DNA of 64,000 nt from Polydrusus tereticollis (lineage: Eukaryota > Arthropoda > Insecta > Coleoptera > Curculionidae): the NCBI GenBank assembly GCA_963920685.1, contig OY987335.1, positions 8,916,201 through 8,980,200 of the forward strand, in the 5' to 3' direction. Position numbers and translations under genes: made by a program. The notes beneath the pieces are model-generated. The model did not search any database, was not told the DNA's origin, and worked only from the letters and a program-made list of their open reading frames with translations. Positions 12,501-24,500 of the stretch are shown here, piece after piece (the first letter of the stretch is position 1; each line of letters starts with the position of its first letter).

Positions 12501-15500
12501 CTCAGAGTTATATGACAATTTAATAATTATATGACAATTTATTAATTCGTTTAAAAATGGCAGTCAACTTGGTAACATCTTAAGTATTTTAAACAATATC
12601 ACCAGGGCCGGAGTTAAGAAGGGTATGCTGGCCAGTTCGTTTTTACCAGTACCATAAACTCAAACACACACATCCACTAGGGCCGGATTTAAAGGTGAGG
12701 TAGATGAATGCCCATAATTATTTATAGAATAAGATAAAATATAATTTTTTGCAAGTTTTTTTTTTTACCAGAATTAAAAAAAAAATGTTTTCCATCGAGC
12801 ATCATACATTAATTATGATATACATAATTATAAATAGATTAAATTAGTCGTATTTCATGTAAAAGAGGTAGCTCGATTGATTGTCTCTCTGATGATCCTT
12901 TTTGTATATATAAATCCATCAGTTTTTGTGAAAGCTCCAGGGCTAATCCACCCCTAAATCCGGCCCTGAATATGGCCATGGGAAACCCCATATAAATTTT
13001 GCTACCCTCAACTATTGGGTTCCCTATTAATTTTATGTCAAAATTGTGTTAGACTATTTTGAAAGAAGTTATTAATTTATTTGTTTTTAAGTACTTGCGT
13101 TATTAAATTAGGACAATCATTATTTTTTCTTATTATACAAGGTATTTCATTAATATTGCGAAAGAATTCAGGGTGAGTTTCCCTGGTAAAGAAAGACAAA
13201 CAGGTATTTCGCCTTTTGAAATTTCAACACCCTGTAGCTAAGAAACGAAGAGGAATCACACCCATTTCATATCAACAAATTAACTTATTTTTATGTGAAA
13301 CACCCTTTAACAAGGCAGGTCATATTTAAAACTACACATCACAAAGAAATGTCCGTTGGAAGGGTGCAGAGGGCAATAGCTTTTGTCTGTTAGGTAGTTT
13401 TCCTAAAATTGAAGGTACAGACATTTAAAAATATTTCCTGTTATCTTTTCCTATTTAGTTCTTTGGTTATTCGCGTACATATTTAATAAGTAATAAAATA
13501 AAACTAAGAGCTCGATTTCAGTTTCTCATTTAAAATGGCAGCTATATTTAAACTCGTATTTACGTTCAGTACATTTGAACTTTGCTTTGTGAGTTTACTT
13601 AAATATTTAAAAGTTATGCCTGTGCGGGTATATCTATTAGGCAGGTGTGTTTATGTCGGTACTGTTCCACCGTCACGCCGCGGGAACAGCAAGCACGCTT
13701 TTGAAAGTACCTTTGGCACCCGACATGCCAGATGGGTTCGCTATGAAATAGGGTAATTTAGACTCGATAGGATAACACATACGAATCTATCCAAAAGTTT
13801 AATAATTTTGTTGACTATTTTATTCGTTTTTTAAAGGTGTAAACTTGTAGAATGTCTGAGGCTGTCAAAGTTCAAAAATGTAATTTTTTTTATAGTCGAT
13901 ATCTCGGAAACTATTAGGTTTAGGCTTATAATGTCTTTATTAAAAAATAATTATAATTTAATGTTAAATCCAAAAATATTCTAAGACAGCGGGCGTTCCA
14001 TTAAAAAAAAGGTAACTTTGTTTTCTTACGGCTTTTTGACTCATCCTGTATACTTATTCTTTTAAAATTTTTATAGACTTTAAAAAACCCTAAAACTTTT
14101 GTCTTAATTATTTTTTGCTAGCTGTTTTACTTTAAGAAATAATCGTCCGTTTCCATACATGCCAACGACCCTGTATAAGAAGTTTATTATGGTTATTTTA
14201 GTTAATTAAAAAAAATATTTTCTTTTCTTATAAATATATGAGGACGTGTCCCGTCCTGTTGCAATATTATATGAAAAAGATCAATGCATATTTGGATTCT
14301 ACTCAGAAAATTTTTTGTATTTCAAATTTTTATTTATTTACAACTGTAACAAACTTTATAATAACAAAATAAATAGCCCAGAAAATTGACCAACTTAACA
14401 TCGAAATAATAAACAAGTGAAACCCTCACTGTTCAAAATGACCATCATTTTCTGCTAAGCAGAGCGCCAGTCAGTCCCTGAACCCGTCTAACAACGTTTA
14501 AAAGGAAGTCCTCTGGAATGGCCCGAATTTCAGCACTAATTCTGACTTTTAAAGATTCTAAGTCATTTGGACGGTTAACGTAGACTTTGTTCTTTAAGTG
14601 TCCCCACAAAAAGAATTCGAGTGGGGTTAAGTCCGGGGCTCGCGCTGGCCAGTCAATAGCACCTCTTGTCAACCCAACGCCCTGAAAAATTGTTCCATCT
14701 TGCTGGAACCATACCTGTTCGTTTATGCCATTATTTACACCCAGTAAAACCATTCTGCAAGAAGGAATTATGTGATTCCTGAGGAAGTCCAGATATTTTT
14801 CGCCATTCAAATTACCATCTATAAAAAAAGGTCCCACAATATGTCTACCAGCTATGCCCGCCCAAACATTAACTTTTTCGGGCCTCTGAGTATGACCTTC
14901 CTGGAACCAGTGACTATTCTCAGCAGACCAATAACGATAATTGTGTCTATTAATAATGCCATTTAAATGGAAAGTAGCTTCATCCGAGAATAGTTATTAT
15001 CCTAACAAGTGCGGAAAGAGCCACTTTCCCGCACGCGACTGCCGTTACCCGAACGACGCGAAGCGGAGTTCGGGTAAGCAGTCGAGTGCGGGAAAGTGTC
15101 TTTCCGCACAAGTTAGGATCAAAATTTTTCCTACAGGCGTTGGAAAAACTACAACAAAATATTTCTAAAAATTTAATTTTACTGAAAAACAAACACAGAT
15201 TTAATTTCTAATTATAACTAATATTTACATTAAAAGTACAATTTGATGCATTATGCAAATTGATTGCGGATGAAGCCATTGAAGCCAACTGATCCTGATG
15301 AGCGGATGGTTGCAAAGAAAGAGGTATCGAGCTGTTGTTAGCGCTGCTGGGAAACTGTGGAGTTTTTGCTTCTAAATTATAGCTCAAACTTGATGGACTA
15401 TTGAGATTGAGAATTTTGTTAGACATGTTTTTTTTGTGTGTGATGGATTCCTCCAGGTAGCCTTCGGCAACAGACGTGGATTTCCATCCTCCTAAACGTT

Positions 15501-18500
15501 TAATGTTTGTTATTTCTTCGCCAGAATTAGCAAGTAGAGTGGCCGAGGAACGTCTAAAACTGTGGCCTGTGTATAATTCTGGATTTTTGAGTCCTATATA
15601 AGCTGCAATGTTGGAGGGCATTTTTCCTATGGTATTAATTCCAACACATTGGGTACTGCATTTTCCATGTTTGTAGTTCAAAAAGAATCGGCGGTGTGGA
15701 GTTTGCTGTGGACGTAAGTTTGCATATTTTCTGTATAGATTTAGAAAAATTTCATTATTGACTGCCTTAGTTATTACAAAGGATCTAGCAGAATGGTTTT
15801 TGGAGTCGTTTATTGTGACAATTATAACGTCTCCTTTGTCGTCTATGTCGTCAATGGTAAATTTAGTTAGCTCCTCACGGCGGCAGGCACCAGCCAGTCC
15901 AAAAATCGTTACCACTTTAATTAGAAGGAAAATTTCATCAGGTGCTTCTTTCATAAATTTCGCAATCTCTTCTTGTGTAAAAACTTTTGCTTTTTTTGCT
16001 CGAAAACTTACATTTTGTCTCTTGATGTACGCAGTAACTTTATAGTATTTACTGATATCTAAATCTTTCTTAACCTTAAGTACACTTTTCAACATGGAAT
16101 ATCGAGACCATAAAGTATTTGGCTTCCAAAGTTTAGACATTTCCAAGAAATATGCCAAAAGTACTTCTTCTCTTGGTGCTTTTACATTTTTCGCTTCACA
16201 CCAAGTAACAAAATTATCGTATTGTTTTTCATACCTGACTATTGACTTTTTTGGTAGCAAATCCAAATTTGCGACACTTGCAGCTTCTAGAATATCTTCT
16301 GGAAGCTCATCGTCCGAGAAATTATCTATGGAAGACATCTGTATCAGAATCTGAACGAAATTATAAATCAAAGCCACGCTCCGGTGAAATGTTGTAAGGT
16401 GTCACTTTGACAATTAAATTTTATGTGTGTGTCGTGGTTACCATGTTAACATCTATGTACGGGGTTTTTGAAATAAACCGTTTTAAATCAGCTTTTTTAA
16501 AAATGTTTAAAATAAACGGCAAAAATTAGTGTTTCTGTAATATACCTCATTTACTTTCAATAAAAATTTATATTTTATTTATTAAAGTGTCTTTCCGCAT
16601 GAGTTAGAATCAAAATTGTTTCTACAAGCGTTAGAAAAACTACCACAAAGTATTTCTAAAAATTTAATTTTCCGTGCGGGAAAAATTTTCCCGCACCGTG
16701 CCGGAAAAATTTTCCCGCACCGTGCGGGAAAATGGGTCTTTCAGAACCAAAACGAGTGCGGGAAAACGGTATATCGCGCACGCTTGTAGGAAAAGTTATT
16801 ATCGTTATTGCATCTTTCCGTCATCAGCTCACTGAAATCAGGCAACAGAAAATTAAACAGGAACTCAAAATCAAAATGGACACCTCTTAGGTCGCTGTCA
16901 TGAAAACACCTTGACTCAACTGGTGGGCATTAGGTAGGAATAATTATAATTAGAAAGTCTTTCATTTTTGAAAATTTGAAATACAAAAATTCAGAGTTTT
17001 CCCAGTTTCATTTAAAAAAAGTAAGTTGGTCTCTATGGCAACCAAACCAGAAATGACAAAAAAAATTCATGCAGGTAGAAATGTGGGGAATAATTTACTG
17101 AACAACTTTCATAAAGGTCACTTTTTCATATACAAGGTAATTCAAAAGGTGCAGGCATTATGCGCGACTTTTTTGTCACTGTATATTTGAAATCAGGAGA
17201 ACGAGCTCTAGCGATTAAAAAAATAAATTACAGGGTGTTCCATTTGAAAAACACCAGGGTATTTAAAAATTTTAAGTTTTTGTTTTTTCTGATAACGGAT
17301 TCTGAATTTCTATAAAAAAATATTAACGTAAATATCCATTGTGTAAAATATAAAAAATCACCCATAAGAGCATGTCAACTACACAACAATTGTTAACCTC
17401 AACTATAGAGCAATGCAAGCAATGTATAAACATGTAAGCAGTGGCATGCAATGCAAAGAATATGAGAGATGCGACGCAATGCAAGGAAAGTGCGAGCGAT
17501 GTATCGCTATGCGCAATGCCATGCAATGCGAAACATTAGCAATGTGCAATATTAAGCGATGTAGCGATGGGTGTACAAAGTTGTCTTCAGCCGTTTACCC
17601 TTCGGTTGCATGCAATCAGTTTATTGTAAGAACTTGTCGACTAAAATAATAGTATTTGACAAAGGCCTTTTGCAAATTTTTAGTAGGTATTTTATTGTAT
17701 TGTATGTGTATGGTTTACTTAATTTATAATTTTTTTTTGCAATAACATTTTGTTGTTACTTTTAATTTTAGTTATTTTTTTACAGACGATGGATCATTAT
17801 TCGGCTTTGTCAGTGATGGTGAGTTTTTGGTTATCTTATTTTAAAATAAAAGAATTAATTTAGGTTTTACTCTAAAAATGGAAAACCTAATATAATACCT
17901 TGTTTTTACTTTTTTGTAATTTATAAGTTAATTTTTTTAAAACTTTACAAGCATGAAAATGGTTTATTAAAAAAAAATATACTTAATTGCCCCATAAGGG
18001 GACACATTTTCACCCCACAAAAAGATATCGTTATGTAAATGGTACCTATATCGTATCTTGTTAGTTAAATATAGTAAAAGAAAATAACGTAATTTAATGC
18101 TACAGATAAAAACAAACTTAATGCTATTCATTTATAGTGACAGGCTGGCTATCCTTGAAATATAACTTTTTTTATGTACTAATAACCAAACTTGGTTCCT
18201 AAATACAAAGGGCCAAAACCCGTTCCCAACTCACATGTCTTATATTATTTCTAGGGGAATAAACAAAACCGGGAACAAAGCTGATTATGACCCTTCTTAC
18301 CTTTTGAATAATAACTTGTATACTTCGCAGTATCAGATAAGGTTATTACGTTAACAAAATATGAGTTGTGTAATTATACTTTATCATGTGGGATTTCGCT
18401 TTTATGACAACAGAAAATTATTGGATAAATAAAAATTATAAAAAAAACTTCTTGAATATAATTACAGTAAACCAACCTTACAGAAATTTGTGGATGCGAT

Positions 18501-21500
18501 TTGTTTTTACCAAAGTGTTTACCTAGCATGGTGCCGCCATTTAAAAAAAAAAACGTTGAAATCGATTAATCTCATTTTCTATTGGTTGTAGGCAAAAAAT
18601 TTTTAGACAAGAAATGTTGGAATTAAATAGTTCATATTTCGCGCAGCAGAGGGCACAGAAGTTACCAAAAATCTGTTTTTCCCCATTCTGCACTCGCTTT
18701 CTTGGATCATTGTAAATATAAAAGTCGTGGAACTTGAAACAAATCGTTTAGGTCATGTGATTGCTGCAAATAGTCTCTGAGTCACAGAGCTTTAAAGTCC
18801 GGTCGGCGTATAAAATCGATAAACGAAAAAAAATCTTTCGCCAAAGCACGATAATAGGTACTTCAAAATTATACTACCAGGTTACAGGAATGTTCAGTTT
18901 CGTTACTGTTGGACCGTTATGGCGTGCCAATAATTACATTTATGTCCTACTCGAATATTATTGTTTCATAATACCATAGTTACCAGACTTTTTAAATGGT
19001 ATATAATACCCTAGGGCATTAAGGAAGTTTCTAATGCCCTCGGACATTAAGAGAAATAAATAGGAAAAATCAAGGTAACAACTTTTTATTAACGAAAAAA
19101 CTTATTTATCATTTATATTAAATGAACAGGTATGAAAAGACCCAGTAAAAACGAATTTACCGGCTTTTGATAAGTAAATGTTTTCTATTATTTCGTGATT
19201 TCCACTAACAGAAATTGACGATGATTAAACGTTTTTTGATGTTGATGGTCTCGTTGATGATACTCCAGCTATCAATTTCACCAACTAACAGAGCCACTTT
19301 GTACATCAAAAAAGTTTCATTGGGAGCTTCACGGATGAATTTCAGCACATCTTCTCGAGTCAAAATTTTCGATTTCTTCGCTTCATATCCTTTGGATGCT
19401 TGCTTTAGATACTGGCCTAACTTGCAATATTTTGCAATGTCTATATTTTTATTAACTATTAATGTCTTCTTTAACATTGAATATTTCGTCCATAGGGAAT
19501 TAGGAGTGAATGTTCCGGACTATAATCGATATACATAATTAGTATTTTAATATAATTTACAACAGCAATTTTAACATACCAATTCCTGGAAATATCCGAG
19601 TAGCACCGTCTCGTTGATAATTTTTACATTATGATTTTTCATCCAATCCCCAAACCTTTGATATTCCTTATCATAGGCGTCTTTGGACTTGTTTGGGACA
19701 AGATTATCCAAAGCTTTGGCAGCATTCACAGCAATTCTATCCGGAATCAACGGAAAATCCATTATTTTATATGAATTTCAGTTTAGACTTTGACACAGCA
19801 CAACAATCAACACTTATTACCTTTGTTTATTTAGCAACTATATAGGTAAAAAACCTTTCGTGATTTTGAATTTTCTTTTAATTTAACTTGGAATTATCTA
19901 AAGTGGGACATAAAATATTGTATGTACCACGGTCATTACTTGATGCCTATACCCTCGGGCCAAAGGCCCTCGGCTTTGTAAGATTGTTGCCCTCGGAGGC
20001 ATAAACATCTTCATAATGCCCTTAATACATAAATAACTATAATATTGAGTAAATTTCCCCCTAAAATTATTGTTTACTGTTTAGTTCTAGAGGACAATTG
20101 ACAGAAATTCAAGACTTGGAAAAAAGATGAGTTTTACACTGTCACAATAATTGTTTATTTGAACCATGGGTAAAAGAACAACACACAAGAAATAGGAAAG
20201 GAATAGATGGATCCAACATTAATTAACGAACATGCTGGTTTTAACATCACCGTTTTCATTTCTTGCATGTTGTTCTTTTACCCATTTTTCCACAACTTGT
20301 ACAGACTACCAAGGGAACATAATGGAGGAAAACAGATTTTTGCTAACTTCGACGCCCCCTACCGGGCGAACTATCAGTTACACGGTATCGCGGAAATCTG
20401 TAAAATTTTAAAATTTTAATTCCAACATTTTTTTCCTAAAAAGTTTCTGCCTACAGGCAGTAGAAAACGAGATATAAATCGATTTCAAAATGGCGGCAAC
20501 ATGCGAGAGGGTGGAGGTACGCCATTTTGGTTTTTTGTATTGTCTAATGTCCCTCAACACTTTGGTAAAAAAATATAATTATCTCAGGAATCTCAACCTA
20601 ATAATAAATACATTTAGGATCACCTCATATACATTGCTTTTAAAGATACGTTCACGAATGTAACAAAAATCTGTAACGCAACTGTTAACGAAGTCTACAG
20701 GCTGTTCAGGCTAGTTGTTTTGGTTTTCATTTATTTTCTCTCGGTTAAATTTTAATACAATCGCGGATGCACTATCGATATACCCAAAAATGTGCAGGGT
20801 GTTTTTACTTCAGGCTAGTCACAGTATGTTTTATTCATTTTTAAAACCTTGGCTAGGTACTTCAGAAAAAATTAATTATTAAGGAAATTTTATAATATTT
20901 TAAAACCCCCTGATAAAATCATGTAAGAGCGTTTGTTCTTTTTGCGTTTTAACGGCCCGCTTTGTCCATAAACTTTTATATTTCACATTACTTTCACGTG
21001 AATGCAACTCAAAAGTTCGATTAAAACAAAGAATTTTCCAGTTTAAAGCTTTTTCGAGTGGCAGATAATGCCACACATTATGGATTCTGATCGCCATATT
21101 TCGACTAACGCGTTACACTTTTAAAAGAAACTACAACCTAATCAATCTGGCCATTGTGTGTACATTTTCCCTACGTTACAAAGCATTTCATTTAAAATAA
21201 CATACATATAGTAAAAACAGTATGAATTAGTCAGTTCTTATTATTTTATTACACAAATCGCCATTGTTTCTACTTTAATCCAAGAGTAAGTGCGCCACAC
21301 CCAACGTAAAATTCAGGTCGAGTAGTATAGGCAAATAGCCAAAATAATCCAATCAAATAAAAATGAAATATTTGTGTTATTGTTTTCTTTTTCGGGGAAA
21401 TTATCCATATATCCATTATAACAGCGGGTGTTACAAAGAAAATTAAAAACTTAATAAAAAAAATCGTTAGCCTGAATTGCAGTCGAGTAATTAAATGGAC

Positions 21501-24500
21501 GTCAAATTCTAATTCAATTAACTTTCTGACAGTTCTGGTTTCAGCGTTGTTAGTGTAACACAATATTGTTATTTCATCACCGTCCATTCTGTCATTTTTT
21601 ATGATATCAATTATATTGACCATTGCTAGGTTGCACAACAGTGGACATAGGCTGTGCACACCCTGTGTTATGTCTACTCCAGATGTCAATTCATTGTTGA
21701 CTGCTATACACAAGAGACGAAGTAAAAGTCTCTGGAAGTCCGCTTATAACAACAGAATAAATCAAATATGATATCTACGATTTTAAAGACAATAAAGCCG
21801 CAGGCCCAGGCAATATATCGGTGGAATTTTAAAACTAATAGAGGATGAAAACTTAAAATAACTAACCTGAACTTAAATGTTGTGTATGTTCAATAGACTG
21901 CCCAAAAAAAACAACCCCAAAAACTGCTTATAATTTAAAACAATCTAATGTCTAATAAGCCATATCTTCCGAAACAATATGGGGATGAGCAATTTTTGGG
22001 ATGAATGAAGGCATTACCATGACATGAATATAGACGTGTATATAGGGCTCATAGATTATGAAAATGCCTTTGATTATGTACTGCATGATAGGCTAATAAC
22101 AGTTCTAAGAAATAAAGGCTTTTAACATGATATCGGTATAATTGGTGAACTCTATTGGAATCAAATTGCGAGCAATCAATGTGTCAGTCGCCTTAAGACA
22201 TCGAAAGTCGTACACGCGTCGGGCAGGGGTGTGTGCTGGCACCTGCTCTTTTCAACATCTACTTTGAATTCCAGGAAGTTTAAGCAGACTAACAAGAAGA
22301 GATGGATAAAATAGCCTCTAACTCCGAAGATCTTCTAAAAAGTCAAATTCATGGTCGTTAAGAAAACAAAATACTGTGACTTTAATATTGTAAAAATAAA
22401 AGATCAACCTATTGAAATCCATGGACGGATTGAGATGGCTAGGGCGGCGTTTATGAAAATGCAAATGTATTTTTAAATGGCAACACACACAAGAATACTG
22501 GAGGCATTTCAGCTCTGGATATATACAAGAATACTCAAAATATTATGGGCTAATTAAGTTGCTAACTTTAAGAATAAACACATAGAGAAGTATATAAAAA
22601 TAAAATAACAGCTCACTTCAGGCGCCTCTAAATTTATAAACATGACAACAATTACAACGCATAATACGTCTACACATTCATCTTAAAAATCGCATTTACA
22701 ATGCTGTGCTAATGACGAACAATCAGCACACGCCTACAAGCCAGGCGCTTCTCAGATGCACAGTACACGAAATGTTTTATCGTAATGTAAAACCTCTGTC
22801 AATTCAATTACTTTGTGTGGTCCACTGCGACACTGCGACCACGACATAAATCATAATTATTTCTTCATTAAATAATAGATTGATCTAATAAAAATTTAAA
22901 TAATTTTGCAAAATACCTATATTTCAATACCCTTGCATAGTCTAATATTAATTATATACCTAGTGAAATATAAGTAAATATTTAGGTGCTCTTTATTCGC
23001 ATTCTTTTGATAGGGCAAGCCTCGAACTTTTCGTAGGTACCTAAAATAAATGACGAGATAAAAATGATCAAACAAATATCTTTGTTCATGGCTGAAGGGG
23101 CAAGTGCCCCCCCCCCCCCCTTGGATCCGCCTCTGCTAAGAAGAAGAGGCATTTTTCCCCTTTTATACCTATATTTATTTAGTATTTATATAAATATAGA
23201 TATATAAAAGATTGCAAGTCGACATCCGACCGTTCTGAGTTGTATAGTGATGACGTGTCAGGTCAGCTTTCTTCAGGGATTAACCAATTAAAAAAAAAAC
23301 TTTTAGGAATGATTGTTTACATAACAACATTATTTTTGGGATATCAAATCCAAGTTAGTTCGATTAAGACATATTATTACACTCTCCATACAGCCAAAAT
23401 TAAATATAGCCGGAACGTTCCATGACCAAAAGTCGGTCTTATTCAAAAATAACCAAAGAAAACAGCGATTATTTACCATGGACATTAGATGATATGGGTT
23501 AGTACCCATGTTATTGTCTAACCCGTTCTTTAATTTAACCACATAAACACAAACTCATTTCCTTCCTTATCTGATACATTTAAACGTATATATTTTGGTC
23601 CCTTACCTTGATATTCCGTGCTGACATAGACTATATCCAGGGACGATTGTGGAATTTAAGACCTAATTATTGATGGTGTAGCTTGGGTATTCATATAATA
23701 TGTTGTTTGTTATTGTGTAATATTAAATCTGTTTTAATTCAAATGTTGCCCCCAATTCCTGTTTTAATATTGTTATCTAATTTTTTTGTTGTTGACTACT
23801 CTCTTGTTTCATTGCAGACTGCCAGATGCGCAATGTAAACGTGAGGGCAGTCAACAGCAAACGAAGAAAACCATCTTCCTCTTCATGCTTGTGAGTTCTA
23901 ACTGTCTGTCTCTCTCAATGTTAAATGCGCTATTTTGCATGATTGTTTCAATTTAAATGGGATTTTGCATTATAAACGGTCATTGTACCTTTTAAAGCAA
24001 AATCCCTTACTTTTATGTCACTATTTAGACTTTTTGTTACGTTATGCCGTTGTATAAATCATACAACGGTTACGCTTATCTGCATGAAAAAACGCTTATT
24101 AAGATATCCCCAGGAAACCTTTAGTATGGTAACAGTGCTTCGATTAATATAACTGTGTTTATATGGAGAACACGCCGCTTCGCAGCTCAAATTCAAGAGC
24201 TCATTTAATATTGCAACTAGAACAATTTGGTAAAAATATTTGAAAATTTAAATAACTTCTTAACCTTTCTCAACTTTTAGTTTTTGGTAAAAATTGTAAT
24301 AAGCGGCATGTTAAAACTTTACATCACGACATCTTTTCTACAAAGTAAATCTAAAACTCGAAAAGGGTTAAGTATTCATTTTAGTTTTCAAATATTTTTA
24401 CCGAATTGTTCCATTTGACTGGGGGCCTCTTAAGGCTTGTTATCATTAGGATTAATATTCATAGTAAGAAATTAGTTCGGTAAACGTATTCGCCTCGATC

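Larger units (their letters stand above)
14992..16803 (-). mobile_element. Crypton-like tyrosine-recombinase element, apparently intact
   Basis: About 1.8 kb flanked by the same 10 bases, AGTTATTATC, at 14992-15001 and 16794-16803. Inside are one recombinase gene, two 88-bp direct repeats (15093-15180, 16584-16671), a long hairpin at one end and a palindromic motif array at the other. Insertion is proved by what it splits: mariner transposase reading continues on both sides (ERCNNDNNF from 16.8 kb; FSDEATF-like sequence from 14.99 kb). Cryptons insert by recombination between short identical sites without a replicated target duplication, which fits the 10-bp identity. Flank reconstruction suggests about a dozen mariner bases are missing, so the exact edges could shift by a few bases. 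Confidence 0.8.

Noticed and set aside
17413..17649. Cys-rich 78-codon open frame, toxin- or knottin-like at first sight
   Set aside because: The Cys and Met codons come from reiterated GCAATGC words; no signal peptide and no regular Cys spacing.
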